Assembly: GCA_963775125.1 (NCBI GenBank)
Contig: CAVZHQ010000007.1
Span: 1,178,001 to 1,242,000, forward strand
Length of the DNA stretch: 64,000 bases
From: JAHECQ01 sp963775125
Lineage (GTDB): Bacteria > Actinomycetota > Acidimicrobiia > Acidimicrobiales > SZUA-35
Direction: 5' to 3'
Shown here: piece by piece, positions 16,414-24,926 of the stretch
How the letters are laid out: each line of letters begins with the position of its first letter
How positions within the stretch are numbered: position 1 is the first letter of the stretch
Notes under the pieces: generated by a model
Told to the model about the DNA's origin: nothing
Database searches by the model: none
The model's input: only the letters and a program-made list of their open reading frames with translations
Position numbers and translations under genes: made by a program

Positions 16414-17032
16414 TCAAAGAACCGCCCAGTAGGCGTCGGCCTGGACTCGCACGCTGAGCGAACGAGTGACGCCGATGTTCTCGCCGTCGGCGTACACCCG
16501 GGTCGGATGGTCGAACCGGTGCTCCCAACGAGGGACCCGTTCGGTGCGCAGCATCGGATGCGGTAAGGTGCGTGCCGGTCGCCGCCCGTTTCCGGGCTTC
16601 GATGCGCTGCCGGAGCGCAAGCCGGCCGACCGTGACGTCGAGCAGGCCGTCGTTGGGGTGGGCTCTGGGGCCAAGATACAAGCCACGGAACCATCCGGCG
16701 TTCATCACCACCGCGGCCTCCCCTCGCCAACCACGTCGGTGCGCAACCACGTGGGCGACAAAGGGGATCTCGTCTCCCCGGTCGGTCTGGACCCAGCCGA
16801 GGTCGAGGGGGTACCACCAGTGATCGAGGCGGCTGACGGTGGCGTCCTCGGGCGTCCGACCGAGGGTGTGCAGGAGGTCACCGGCCGCAACCGACAGCGC
16901 CGGTGGCGAAGTGGGGTCGAGCGCTCGAAGTTCGGCAACCATGGCCGCGAGTTCGGCGTCGCTTTCGGCGATGGGAATGTCGTTGGGCCGGGACCCGGGG
17001 TGGCCCCACTCGACTGCACGCTCGATGACCAT
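16414..17032 (-). CDS. Diacylglycerol-kinase-like C-terminal domain protein, frameshifted
   Basis: About 206 residues once a frameshift is allowed. The body has VAHRRGWRGEAAVVMNAGWF and LGPRAHPNDGLLDVTVGRL, the C-terminal beta-sandwich of the DgkB/YegS lipid-kinase family, then RIEARKRAATGTHL. The frame is lost at about 16564-16566; removing one base of TAA on the plus strand joins it to PHPMLRTERVPRWEHRF and YADGENIG, the family's expected end. The N-terminal catalytic GGDGT domain is absent, as in short standalone actinobacterial homologues. Role unknown. Confidence 0.75.
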
Positions 17033-17040
17033 CGGCTTCG

Positions 17041-19716
17041 TCAGTCCTCCGCCTGCACCGGCCCTCCGCCGGTATCGACCGTCGCAAGGCCGGCCTCGAC
17101 GGAGTCGATCAGACTGGATGCGGCGACAAGATCACGGTGTACCGCTTCGCCGGCCCGGGCCGCGGTGCGTTGCGTTGCGGCAAGCGGCGCCAGGTTGGCG
17201 AACTGTCGCAGCAGGTCGATGAGAAGCTTCGCCGTGCGCACGAAGTCGCCGGCCGTGAGATCTTCGTCGATGAGGATCTCGTCGAGGTCGCCGCCGGCCG
17301 CCCAGGCGTGGGCCACGGCGACGAAGCCGCCGTCAGGCTCCCGGGTCTCGGCCAGGTGCGCGGCACGCTCGTCCTTGACGATGCTGCCGTGCAGGTTTCG
17401 TAGCTCGTTGAACCGCTCCCGGAGCACCGGCGACGGGAACCACGGCTCGGGTAACGTCCCCGGCCTGCGGTCCTCGTAGACGAGCGTGGACGCGAGGGCC
17501 GCGACCTCCGCCGGATTGAGGCCATCGAACAGGCCACGTTCGAGCGCCTCGACGGCCAGCAGGTCGCATTCGTGGTAGAGGCGAGCGAGACGTTGACCCG
17601 ATTCGGTGAGCGTCCAGCCATCGAGATGACCACGTTGTTCGAGCAGGGCGATGACTGCGTCGAACTGACGCGCCAGCGAGTCGGCGTCGTCCCGCAACGT
17701 CTTGGTCGTCTCGCCGATCTCCCGGTCGAGTTTCTCGAGGCGCTTCAGACCTCGCCGCGCTCCACTGGGAAGATCTTCAGCCGCGAGCAAACCCAGTGTG
17801 GGACCGAGCTTGCGTCGACGTTTCGACCCCAGTAGCGACGCCTTCTTCATCTCCTCGACCGTCTCGTGGACGAAGGACATGCTGTGCGGAAGGTACGGCT
17901 CGGGCAGCTCGACACGGCCGATGACCGTGGGCGGCTCGTCCAGCATGGGCGCCGTGATCTCGGTGACGGTCATGTCGGCGTCGGCAACCTGCACCTTGAC
18001 CCTGCCTCCCTTCCGGTAGGCGACAGCAATGACGACGGCCTGCTGGGGAACGCCCGGTCCGGTCAGTTCGAGCACTTCGCCTCGGAGGATCTGACTGAGT
18101 GCGAAGGCGATCTCCCGGGGATCGCCGGAGAGGTCTCGTTCGAGGCTCGCGGCCGCTCGCAGCTCGTCGATCGGCCCGAACTCCTTGGTGACCTGACCCT
18201 CGAGCTGGCGTCGCCGGTCGAGCAGCCGCTCGAGACGTTGCTCGCCCCGCACGACGTCGGCGTTCGAACGGAACTGGGCGAACGAGAGGTTGAGGAGTTG
18301 CCGTGCCCGATCGGGCTCGTAGCGGCGAACGAGGTTGGCGGCCATGTTGTAGGTGGGGCGAAAGGCCGACGTCAGGACGAAGTCCCGGCTGGCCGCAAGG
18401 TGGGCGACCTGTTCGAAGCGCACCCACGGAGACCACAGGACGATCGCTTCGCCCTTGGTGTCGATGCCCCGCCGTCCGGCTCGGCCCGTGAGCTGGGTGT
18501 ACTGCGCCGGGGTGAGGAAGGAATGGGCGTCACCCGTCCACTTCGTGAGCTTGTCGATGACCACCGTGCGGGCCGGCATGTTGATGCCCAAGGCCAGGGT
18601 TTCGGTGGCGAACACGACCTTGGTCAGGCCGCGGGTGAAGCAGGCCTCGACCAGTTCCTTCATCATCGGCACCATGCCCGCGTGATGAGGGGCGACACCG
18701 GCCTCCAGATCGTGCAGGAACTGCGGGAACTTGAGCACCGCCAGGTCTTCGTCCGGCAGCATCGCCGAGTGCTGCTTGGCCAGGGCACGGATCTGCTGGC
18801 GTTCCTCGTCGGTGGTCAGCACCATCCCTCGATCGACGACTTCACGCGCCGCATCCGAGCATGCGGCTCGGCTGAAGATGAAGTAGATGGCCGGCAGGAT
18901 CTCCTGCTCCCGCAACAGTTGGACCACGTCGGCACGGACGGGCGTGCGATAGCTGAGCTGAGGGCGCCCCTTGGCCCGGTCGGCACTCCCCCGCTGCCCC
19001 TTGCGCCGAAGCTCGGGGTCGAACCGGTAGCCGCGGGCGTTCGGCTTGCCGCCCACCAACGTCCGCAGGTAGTGCAGCTTGGCGCTCCTGCGTTCGGCGA
19101 CCAGATAACGGTTCTCGAGCTCGACCGGCCTTCGCGTCTCGATCACCAGCTCGGTACGCCCCCGGACGGTCTGCATCCACGCCGCCAACTCGTCGGCGTT
19201 GGACACGGTGGCCGACAGGCAGACGAGCTGGATGTGCCGGGGAAGGTGGATGATGACCTCTTCCCACACCGGACCGCGGTAGGTGTCCTGGAGATAGTGC
19301 ACCTCGTCGAGAACGACCGCCCGCAGGGCATCGAGCGTCCGACCGGCATACAACATGTTACGCAGGACCTCGGTGGTCATGACCACCACGGGGGCATCGC
19401 CATTGATGACGTTGTCGCCGGTGAGCAGGCCGACGGCCTCCGAGCCATAGGTCTCGACCAGCTCTTGATACTTCTGGTTCGACAGCGCCTTGATGGGAGT
19501 GGTGTAGAACACCCGGGTTCCTTGGCGAAGCGCCTGGTCGACCGCGTAGGTGGCAACCAACGTCTTGCCGGCTCCGGTCGGTGCGGCGACGATCACGTGG
19601 CTTCCGGCGTCGAACGCGGCAAAGGCTTCGGTCTGGAAACGGTCAGGCTCGAAACCGAGTCGTTCGAGGAGCGGCCGGGGAATCACACGGTCCTGAATCA
19701 CACGGTCCTGAATCAC
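17041..19716 (-). CDS. helY: Ski2-like DEAD/DEAH-box RNA helicase HelY
   Basis: The protein has 891 residues. Helicase motifs: Q-like FQTEAF, Walker A APTGAGKT, Ia TPIKALSNQKY, DEVHYLQD (motif II, DEVH), SATVSN (III), TGRAGRRGID (VI, Q-L-T-G-R-A-G-R-R-G). The C-terminal half (about residues 560-890) contains the arch-less Ski2 rRNA-processing/DSHCT-like region with VYEDRRPG. The HelY family probably unwinds RNA in decay or ribosome assembly. The GTG start overlaps the tatC stop as GTGA. The N-terminus is built from a 15-bp repeat giving VIQDR twice plus VIPRP. In mycobacteria helY also follows tatA-tatC and pafABC. Confidence 0.9.
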   Translation of the reverse strand: MIQDRVIQDRVIPRPLLERLGFEPDRFQTEAFAAFDAGSHVIVAAPTGAGKTLVATYAVDQALRQGTRVFYTTPIKALSNQKYQELVETYGSEAVGLLTGDNVINGDAPVVVMTTEVLRNMLYAGRTLDALRAVVLDEVHYLQDTYRGPVWEEVIIHLPRHIQLVCLSATVSNADELAAWMQTVRGRTELVIETRRPVELENRYLVAERRSAKLHYLRTLVGGKPNARGYRFDPELRRKGQRGSADRAKGRPQLSYRTPVRADVVQLLREQEILPAIYFIFSRAACSDAAREVVDRGMVLTTDEERQQIRALAKQHSAMLPDEDLAVLKFPQFLHDLEAGVAPHHAGMVPMMKELVEACFTRGLTKVVFATETLALGINMPARTVVIDKLTKWTGDAHSFLTPAQYTQLTGRAGRRGIDTKGEAIVLWSPWVRFEQVAHLAASRDFVLTSAFRPTYNMAANLVRRYEPDRARQLLNLSFAQFRSNADVVRGEQRLERLLDRRRQLEGQVTKEFGPIDELRAAASLERDLSGDPREIAFALSQILRGEVLELTGPGVPQQAVVIAVAYRKGGRVKVQVADADMTVTEITAPMLDEPPTVIGRVELPEPYLPHSMSFVHETVEEMKKASLLGSKRRRKLGPTLGLLAAEDLPSGARRGLKRLEKLDREIGETTKTLRDDADSLARQFDAVIALLEQRGHLDGWTLTESGQRLARLYHECDLLAVEALERGLFDGLNPAEVAALASTLVYEDRRPGTLPEPWFPSPVLRERFNELRNLHGSIVKDERAAHLAETREPDGGFVAVAHAWAAGGDLDEILIDEDLTAGDFVRTAKLLIDLLRQFANLAPLAATQRTAARAGEAVHRDLVAASSLIDSVEAGLATVDTGGGPVQAED

Positions 19717-19725
19717 ACGGTCCGT
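19681..19725 (-). repeat. 15-bp tandem repeat spanning the tatC stop / helY start
   Basis: Three head-to-tail copies of AATCACACGGTCCTG (plus-strand reading; the third is degenerate at its end) lie exactly over the tatC stop and the helY GTG. Each copy adds a GTG and five codons to the helY N-terminus without breaking frame, so any of three GTG codons could start helY. Confidence 0.9.
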
Positions 19726-20474
19726 TTCCTGCTCAGGAACCCGCCGACCAGCATCGAGATCTCGTAGAAGAGGTACATCGGCACCCCGACCACGGCGAGG
19801 GTGAAGGGGTCGCCGGTAGGCGTGATGACCGCAGCGAGAATGCAGATGGCAACGGCGGCAATGCGCCGGCTTCGGCGGAACGTTGCGGTCTGGACCAGGC
19901 CGGTGAGCTGCAGGAAGACCAGCACCAACGGAAACTCGGCGGCGATACCGAACGCCAGCACCATCTTCACGAAGAAGCTCAGGTACGCGTTCGGCGTGAA
20001 GTTCTGCTCGAACCGGTCCGAGCCGATGCCACTGAGCACTTCGAGGGCACGGGGCAGGAAGAGGTAGGCCGCGACCATACCGGTGAAGAGAAGCGCGACG
20101 GCCACGGCCAGGAACGGCAGCAGCACCTTGCGTTCGTTGGGATACAGGCCAGGGAGCACGAACCGGCCCATCTGGTACAGCACCACGGGGAGGGCCAGGA
20201 TCAGACCCCCGTACCCGGCCAGGGTGAGGGCGACGTTGAACTCGCCCAAGGGGTCGGTGACGAGGAAACTGCAGTCGGACTCCGGCCGGATGGCACAGTA
20301 GGGCTCGGAGATGAAATCGAACAGCTGCCGTTGGAACAGGTACACGACGATGGCGGCGACGACGACGGCGACCACCGAGCGGATCAGACGAGTGCGGAGC
20401 TCCCTGAGGTGCTCGATCAGCGTCATCTCGCCGGCGTCGGACCGGTTGCCCGCCTGCTGGGCGAGATCGTTCAC
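19713..20474 (-). CDS. tatC: Twin-arginine translocase subunit TatC
   Basis: The protein has 253 residues and the six-helix TatC pattern. MTLIEHLRELRTRLIRS near residue 16 is the conserved TatC N-terminal signature, followed by FLVTDPLGEFNVALTLAGYGG and LPFLAVAVALLFTGMVAAYLFLP. It forms the receptor of the Tat export channel that moves folded proteins. The ATG overlaps the TatB-like stop by four bases. It precedes helY, matching the pafA-pafB-pafC-tatA-tatC-helY order of actinobacteria. Confidence 0.95.
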   Translation of the reverse strand: MNDLAQQAGNRSDAGEMTLIEHLRELRTRLIRSVVAVVVAAIVVYLFQRQLFDFISEPYCAIRPESDCSFLVTDPLGEFNVALTLAGYGGLILALPVVLYQMGRFVLPGLYPNERKVLLPFLAVAVALLFTGMVAAYLFLPRALEVLSGIGSDRFEQNFTPNAYLSFFVKMVLAFGIAAEFPLVLVFLQLTGLVQTATFRRSRRIAAVAICILAAVITPTGDPFTLAVVGVPMYLFYEISMLVGGFLSRKRTV

Positions 20475-20848
20475 GAAATGACCTCATCGGGGTCCGAGGC
20501 GGATGGTGAGGTGGATGGGAGGGTCGGCTCCGGGTCGACAGCCGGTGTGTCCGGTGCTGCGTCTGACTCCGGTGCTGCGTCGGACATCGACGCTTTCTGA
20601 AGCGAACCGTTCTGTTGAGAAAACCCGCGGGGCACGACGGGATCGTCGGTGGTGCCTTTGCCCCACTTGGTCACGTCGGCTTGATCGATCCCGTTCATGA
20701 ACTCGGTCCGCAGGCTGTTCGACATCGAGCGGAGCTGTGACGCGGTTTGGCCTGCTTTGCGCATCAGACCCGGCAACTGTTCGGGTCCCACGACGATGAG
20801 GGCAAGGAGAGCGATCACGATGAACTCTCCGCCTCCGACTCCGAACAT
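20471..20848 (-). CDS. tatB: TatA/TatB-family Tat translocase protein (TatB-like)
   Basis: The protein has 125 residues. One N-terminal helix (FGVGGGEFIVIALLALIVV) is followed by GPEQLPGLMRKAG and an amphipathic helix. The G-P-E-x-L-P hinge is TatB-like; TatA usually has F-G-x-x-x-L-P. The C-terminal 70 residues are Ala/Pro/Asp-rich and poorly conserved in the family. In other actinobacteria the gene here is called tatA. The ATG at 20848 is chosen so that the membrane helix lies at the N-terminus. Confidence 0.85.
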   Translation of the reverse strand: MFGVGGGEFIVIALLALIVVGPEQLPGLMRKAGQTASQLRSMSNSLRTEFMNGIDQADVTKWGKGTTDDPVVPRGFSQQNGSLQKASMSDAAPESDAAPDTPAVDPEPTLPSTSPSASDPDEVIS

Positions 20849-20988
20849 GACGCAAGGGTACCCGAGTGCCTGCCATCGACCGTGCCGGCTCCGGACTCGA
20901 GCGTCAACGGGCCCAGACGCGACCGTGGCACCCGAAGGTGCCACGGTCAAACGATGGTTCGTGCGAGGTTCTGTCCGATGGCTGCCGC

Positions 20989-21318
20989 TCAGCGGGTGAA
21001 CTCGGCCAGTGCGGCCTCGAGCGCCCGCTCGTCCTGCAAGAGGTCGTGGAAATCCAGCAAGTCGTCGTGGCTGATGGGGTCGCCGACCCGACGCTCATTG
21101 AGTTCGGCGGGAAGCCGCCAGGTGGTGAAGGCCACCCCGCTCGCAACCAACAGGTCGATGGTGCGGACCTCGGCCGACTTGACGACGGTCATCAAGCAGT
21201 GCGGACACTTGAACGAGTACGTCCCCTCGTTCGTGTCGTCGCAAATGCGAACATGCACGTCGTGGGTGGTCAGCTCGACATCACCACAATCTGGGCAGCT
21301 CGCTCGAATCGTCGCCAT
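20989..21318 (-). CDS. Small zinc-ribbon protein of unknown function
   Basis: The protein has 109 residues, ATG start, not recognised beyond its metal site. C-P-D-C near residue 8 and C-P-H-C near residue 38 are spaced about 30 residues apart, as in a zinc ribbon, with beta-type sequence between (VELTTHDVHVRI). The C-terminal half is acidic and helical (LLDFHDLLQDERALEAALAE). It may bind nucleic acid or a protein partner. It is divergent from the GDPD gene, separated by about 200 bp. Confidence 0.75.
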   Translation of the reverse strand: MATIRASCPDCGDVELTTHDVHVRICDDTNEGTYSFKCPHCLMTVVKSAEVRTIDLLVASGVAFTTWRLPAELNERRVGDPISHDDLLDFHDLLQDERALEAALAEFTR

Positions 21319-21391
21319 GAGTTTGGCTCCTCCTACCAGTCGTTCGTTCTACAAAGAGAGTCGGCAGGAGGTAGGGAACTCTTGAGGTTAT

Positions 21392-21417
21392 GGGCAAGAG
21401 AACCTGCTCTCCTGCCC
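21392..21417. promoter_or_regulatory. Hairpin in the divergent intergenic region
   Basis: GGGCAAGAG and CTCT-CC-TGCCC can pair as two stems (five and four bp) with a CC bulge around AACCTG. It lies between the divergent zinc-ribbon gene (start 21318) and GDPD (start 21516), about 100 bp from the GDPD start codon. It could be an operator or a leader structure. No clear promoter hexamers were found near it. Confidence 0.35.
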
Positions 21418-21515
21418 CCAGGGCTTCTTAGTGTGGCCGCCCGAGCGCAGCAGGTGGTGGATGGCGGCGAAAAACTTGGCCTCGTTCTTTCACCGGGCAT
21501 CTCTAGAGTTGTGCC

Positions 21516-22238
21516 GTGCCGCCCCGCATCCCGCCGCTGCTCGAGGTTCCCGTTGCGTTTGCTCACCGCGGTGCGCGCATCCTCGAGCGAGAGAACACGA
21601 TGGCAGCGTTTCGTTTGGCCCTTCGGCTCGGCGCCTCCGGCCTGGAGAGCGACGTCTGGCTGACCGCCGACGGCGCCGCCGTCCTCGACCATGACGGGAC
21701 CATCGGCGGAGCGATGCGCAAACAGTCCATCGGCCGGATCGATCGAGCCCGGTTGCCTGGACACATCCCGACGCTGGAAGAGCTCTACGCCGAGATCGGT
21801 GGCGCCGTGCCGCTTTCGCTCGACATCAAGGATCCCGCTGCGTTCAACCCCACGATCGAGATGGCTCGCGCTGCGGGTGCAGAAGACCAGCTGTGGATCT
21901 GCCACCCCGATCTCGACCAGTTGATCGAGTGGCGTCGGTCCACGTCCGCCCGACTGGTCCACTCGACCCGCCTCGGTCGACTGAAGAACGGACCCGAGCG
22001 CCACGGCGCCCGCCTGCGTGAGGTGGGAATCGATGCCGTCAACTTCCGCCAAGGCGACTGGACCGGCGGGCTCGTGACCCTCTACCACCGTTTCAGCCGA
22101 CTCACGCTGGGATGGGACGCACAGCAGCCCCGAGAGCTGGCCAACCTCTTCGACGCCGGGATCGACGGCCTCTTCAGCGACCACCCCGACCGGATGGCCG
22201 AGGCGTTTCGCCAGTACTACGGAGACCGTCCCACATGA
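21516..22238 (+). CDS. Glycerophosphodiester phosphodiesterase family protein
   Basis: The protein has 240 residues, GTG start. The GDPD catalytic pattern is visible: AFAHRGAR (His, Arg), E-N-T-M (Glu), LESDVWLTADG (second Glu/Asp) and LDHDGTIGG (second His). Family enzymes hydrolyse glycerophosphodiesters to glycerol-3-phosphate and an alcohol with Ca or Mg. No signal peptide, so probably cytoplasmic. The stop overlaps the RNase start by four bases (ATGA), so three plus-strand genes (GDPD, RNase, barstar-like) form an operon inserted between pafC and tatB. Confidence 0.9.
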   Translation: MPPRIPPLLEVPVAFAHRGARILERENTMAAFRLALRLGASGLESDVWLTADGAAVLDHDGTIGGAMRKQSIGRIDRARLPGHIPTLEELYAEIGGAVPLSLDIKDPAAFNPTIEMARAAGAEDQLWICHPDLDQLIEWRRSTSARLVHSTRLGRLKNGPERHGARLREVGIDAVNFRQGDWTGGLVTLYHRFSRLTLGWDAQQPRELANLFDAGIDGLFSDHPDRMAEAFRQYYGDRPT

Positions 22239-22735
22239 CCAACGTCCGATCGCTCGTCGTCGCCGCGCTCCTGCTCGTCGCCGCCGGCCTCTACGTGTGG
22301 CAAACGCCCGGCGGGTCGTCATCGGCGCCCACCGCCGACTCGACGACGCAGCCAAGTGTCCAAACGACCGCCGAGCCGGCGGCCGAACCGACGGCCGAGG
22401 CCGGGACAGAGGCAGAGGCAGAGGCAGAGGCAGAGGCAGAGGTCGAAGGCGTCAGTGGACTGCCCGTCATCGCCATCGGTGACCTGCCGCCCGAGGCCCT
22501 CGACACCCTGGACGCCATCGCCGACGGCGGTCCTTACGAATTCGCCAAGGACGACAGCGTCTTCCAGAACCGGGAGGGAATCCTTCCCGGTCGGGAGCAG
22601 GGGTACTACCGCGAGTACACGGTCGTGACCCCTGGAGAGGACGATCGAGGTGCCCGTCGAATTGTTTCCGGCGCCGATGGCGAGGCCTACTACACCGACG
22701 ATCACTACGACTCGTTCTCGGAGATCGTCGAGTGA
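22235..22735 (+). CDS. Secreted or anchored guanyl-specific RNase, RNase Sa type
   Basis: The protein has 166 residues. An N-terminal hydrophobic segment (VVAALLLVAAGLYVW) can serve as signal or anchor; residues 28-70 are a Thr/Ala/Glu linker with an AE dipeptide run from a GAGGCA hexanucleotide repeat. The C-terminal 95 residues match Streptomyces RNase Sa closely: VFQNREGILP, YYREYTVVTPG, RGARRIV and TDDHYDSFS. Catalytic E127, R142 and H157 are all present. The barstar-like gene starts within its stop (GTGA), so this is a toxin-like nuclease with its own inhibitor. Confidence 0.93.
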   Translation: MTNVRSLVVAALLLVAAGLYVWQTPGGSSSAPTADSTTQPSVQTTAEPAAEPTAEAGTEAEAEAEAEAEVEGVSGLPVIAIGDLPPEALDTLDAIADGGPYEFAKDDSVFQNREGILPGREQGYYREYTVVTPGEDDRGARRIVSGADGEAYYTDDHYDSFSEIVE

Positions 22736-23211
22736 GACACCTGCACCCCGGCTTCCAACGCCTCCTGCTCGGAAGACTGTCACCCGGCGCTTGGACCGTG
22801 GCCTCCGTCGAACCTGACGCGTTCGAGGAGGCACGACGACAGGGCTGGGACGTTCGCCTGCTCGACCCGAGCGCCTTGACCGACAAGGCCAGGCTCATCG
22901 ATGCTCTGGCCAACGCCTTCTCCTTCCCCGACTGGAGCGGCCGGAACTGGGACGCCGTGTACGACTGCCTCACGGACCAGCATTGGGGCCCGGGAGCACG
23001 GATCCTCCTCGGCATCGCCGAACCGTCATCGGGCGGGTCGAGCCTGACCGATCGCGACCGATCGATCCTTCAGTCGCTCCTCGTCGATGCCGCCGACTTC
23101 TGGGCCGGCCACGGGGTCGGGTTCTTCACCGTGTGGGTCGGGGTCGCCCACGACCCGTCGCTCGACTACTGGTTGGGGCTCGACGAGCCGGGACACCCCC
23201 CGGTGGCGTAG
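22732..23211 (+). CDS. Barstar-family RNase inhibitor
   Basis: The protein has 159 residues with a GTG start overlapping the RNase stop. The barstar signature AFSFPDWSGRNWDAVYDCLTD near residue 63 matches barnase-inhibitor barstar (F-P-x-x-x-G-x-N-W-D-A-x-x-D-C-L). Barstar binds the RNase active site with its acidic helix and protects the producing cell. The long N-terminal section (about 40 residues before the fold) is unusual and could be for anchoring or folding. Pairing with the RNase Sa-like gene gives strong support. Confidence 0.93.
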   Translation: MRHLHPGFQRLLLGRLSPGAWTVASVEPDAFEEARRQGWDVRLLDPSALTDKARLIDALANAFSFPDWSGRNWDAVYDCLTDQHWGPGARILLGIAEPSSGGSSLTDRDRSILQSLLVDAADFWAGHGVGFFTVWVGVAHDPSLDYWLGLDEPGHPPVA

Positions 23212-23239
23212 TGGTGGGCGGCTGGTCGCGAAGGACCGC

Positions 23240-23890
23240 TCAGAGCGTGCCCGTCCGGTTCATCGGCCAGAACAGCACGAAGGCCCGCCCGACGATCCGG
23301 TCCTCGTGGACCGTGCCGAAGAATCGAGAGTCGTAGGACTCGTCACGATTGTCGCCCATCACGAACACCTCCGACGGCGGCACCTCGACCGGACCGAAGT
23401 CGCCGGTCACCTCGTCTGCGGCCAGGTACGTCTCGGGCGCCGCCTCCCCGTTGATGAACAGCTGATTGTCGTGGGCTTCGACGACGTCGCCTTCGACGGC
23501 CACCACCCGTTTGATCAGGTCGCGAATCTCACCCGCTTGCTCGTCCGGTCTCCGGAAGACGACAACATCGCCCCGGTTGACGGCATGCAACCGGTAGCTC
23601 AGTTTGTTCACGAGGACTCGATCCTCGGCCTGCAGGGTGTGCTCCATCGACTCCGAAGGGATCCAGAACGCCTGGAACAGGAAGACACGGAGCACGAGGG
23701 CAACCACGACCGCTCCGACCAGGACGAACAGCCACTCCGTCAGCGCGCGGCCGAGGGTGTAGCGGTCGAGATCGGGGTCGTCGTCGACCCCTTCGGGCTC
23801 GGCCAGGAACATGGCGTCGTCGACGGGCCAAGCCACGAAGTCATGGAGGAGCTCCTCGAATCCTGTCTCGCCTGACTCGGTCTCGATCAC
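23240..23890 (-). CDS. lepB: Type I signal peptidase
   Basis: The protein has 216 residues. The N-terminus is acidic (about 45 residues, rich in Asp/Glu), followed by one membrane helix (LFVLVGAVVVALVLRVF). The catalytic Ser-Lys dyad is visible: SESMEHTL (S81) and DLIKRVVAVEGD (K127), then MGDNRDESYDSRFFG, the signature box D/E. It cleaves signal peptides outside the membrane. It would process the LysM-SLT protein and other exported proteins. It sits beside the pafC gene on the same strand. Confidence 0.95.
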   Translation of the reverse strand: MIETESGETGFEELLHDFVAWPVDDAMFLAEPEGVDDDPDLDRYTLGRALTEWLFVLVGAVVVALVLRVFLFQAFWIPSESMEHTLQAEDRVLVNKLSYRLHAVNRGDVVVFRRPDEQAGEIRDLIKRVVAVEGDVVEAHDNQLFINGEAAPETYLAADEVTGDFGPVEVPPSEVFVMGDNRDESYDSRFFGTVHEDRIVGRAFVLFWPMNRTGTL

Positions 23891-23969
23891 AGAAGGAGCT
23901 ATCGGCTCCCTGCGCCCATCCCTGTAGCGACGGGCTGTAGTGACGCGCTCGAGGTGACGGTCTGGGTGC

Positions 23970-24926
23970 TCAGTCCCGGTAGCGGTCGAGGATGCGCCGG
24001 GCGGCGGTCGCCGCCAACTCCCCTGCTGCCGGCAGCTGAGCCGTGTCGAGCAACTCGACCGACGGGCCCAAGCGCACGAGCAGACGCTCGAGCCATGGCA
24101 CGGCGGTGACGACCATGGTTGCCGTCACCCGGCCGTTCGCGTCCACGGCCACCGACTCGCACGGATACGTGTCGGCGACCCACGCCGCATCGGGATCGAG
24201 CCGCAGGGTGATCCGCGGATCGTCCCGCCTGGGGTGGAAGACCTGCGTGCCCAGACCACCGTCGTCGGGGCGACGCTCGCTGCGCTGTCCGGTGGGTCGG
24301 GCCGCCTCGATCCGGTCGACTCGGAAGATGCGCTCGTCGGCCGCTCGATGACACCAGGCCTCGACATACCAAGCACCCTCGGAGGCCAGCACTCGCCAGG
24401 GTGCGATGGTGCGGGTGGAATGACCGTCGCGACCATAGGAGTAGTAGTCGATCTCGACCTCGGTGCCCTCGGACGCGGCGGAGCGGAGAAGTTCGATGAG
24501 CCCGGGTTCACCGGATCCGAGATCGACATCGACCGACTCCTCGCTCGTTACGCCGAGCGACGTCGCCAGCTTCTGGAGGGCTCGGGCCAAGGGCCCATCG
24601 GGTTCGGTGCCGGTCATGGAGAGCAGCGCGTCGGTCGACGCAAGCAACGCGAGGCCCTGGGCCGGCGTGAGTCGGAGTGGGCGGGCGAAGAAGTCGGCGT
24701 AGTTGATCCACACCCGGTCGCCTTCGTACACCACCTCGATGAGCGAATCCGGGGAGTAGGGCGGCAACCCCACCATGTACACGACCTCCAGATCGGACAG
24801 GAGGTCCTTCTCGTTCACCCCGAATCGGGACGCCACCTCGGCGACGCGGACCCCGGGATTGGCCACGATCCAGGGGACCATGGCCAGGACCCGACGCATT
24901 CGGTCGCCGGCCGGAGGAGCACTCAT
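23970..24926 (-). CDS. pafC: WYL-domain transcription regulator PafC
   Basis: The protein has 318 residues. The N-terminal winged helix (MRRVLAMVPWIVANPGVRVAEVASRFG) precedes a WYL domain (EVEIDYYSYGRDG, TIAPWRVLASEGAWYVEAWC) and a C-terminal WCX region. PafB and PafC form a heterodimer that turns on the LexA-independent DNA-damage genes in actinobacteria. Its ATG overlaps the pafB stop by four bases. Confidence 0.9.
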   Translation of the reverse strand: MSAPPAGDRMRRVLAMVPWIVANPGVRVAEVASRFGVNEKDLLSDLEVVYMVGLPPYSPDSLIEVVYEGDRVWINYADFFARPLRLTPAQGLALLASTDALLSMTGTEPDGPLARALQKLATSLGVTSEESVDVDLGSGEPGLIELLRSAASEGTEVEIDYYSYGRDGHSTRTIAPWRVLASEGAWYVEAWCHRAADERIFRVDRIEAARPTGQRSERRPDDGGLGTQVFHPRRDDPRITLRLDPDAAWVADTYPCESVAVDANGRVTATMVVTAVPWLERLLVRLGPSVELLDTAQLPAAGELAATAARRILDRYRD

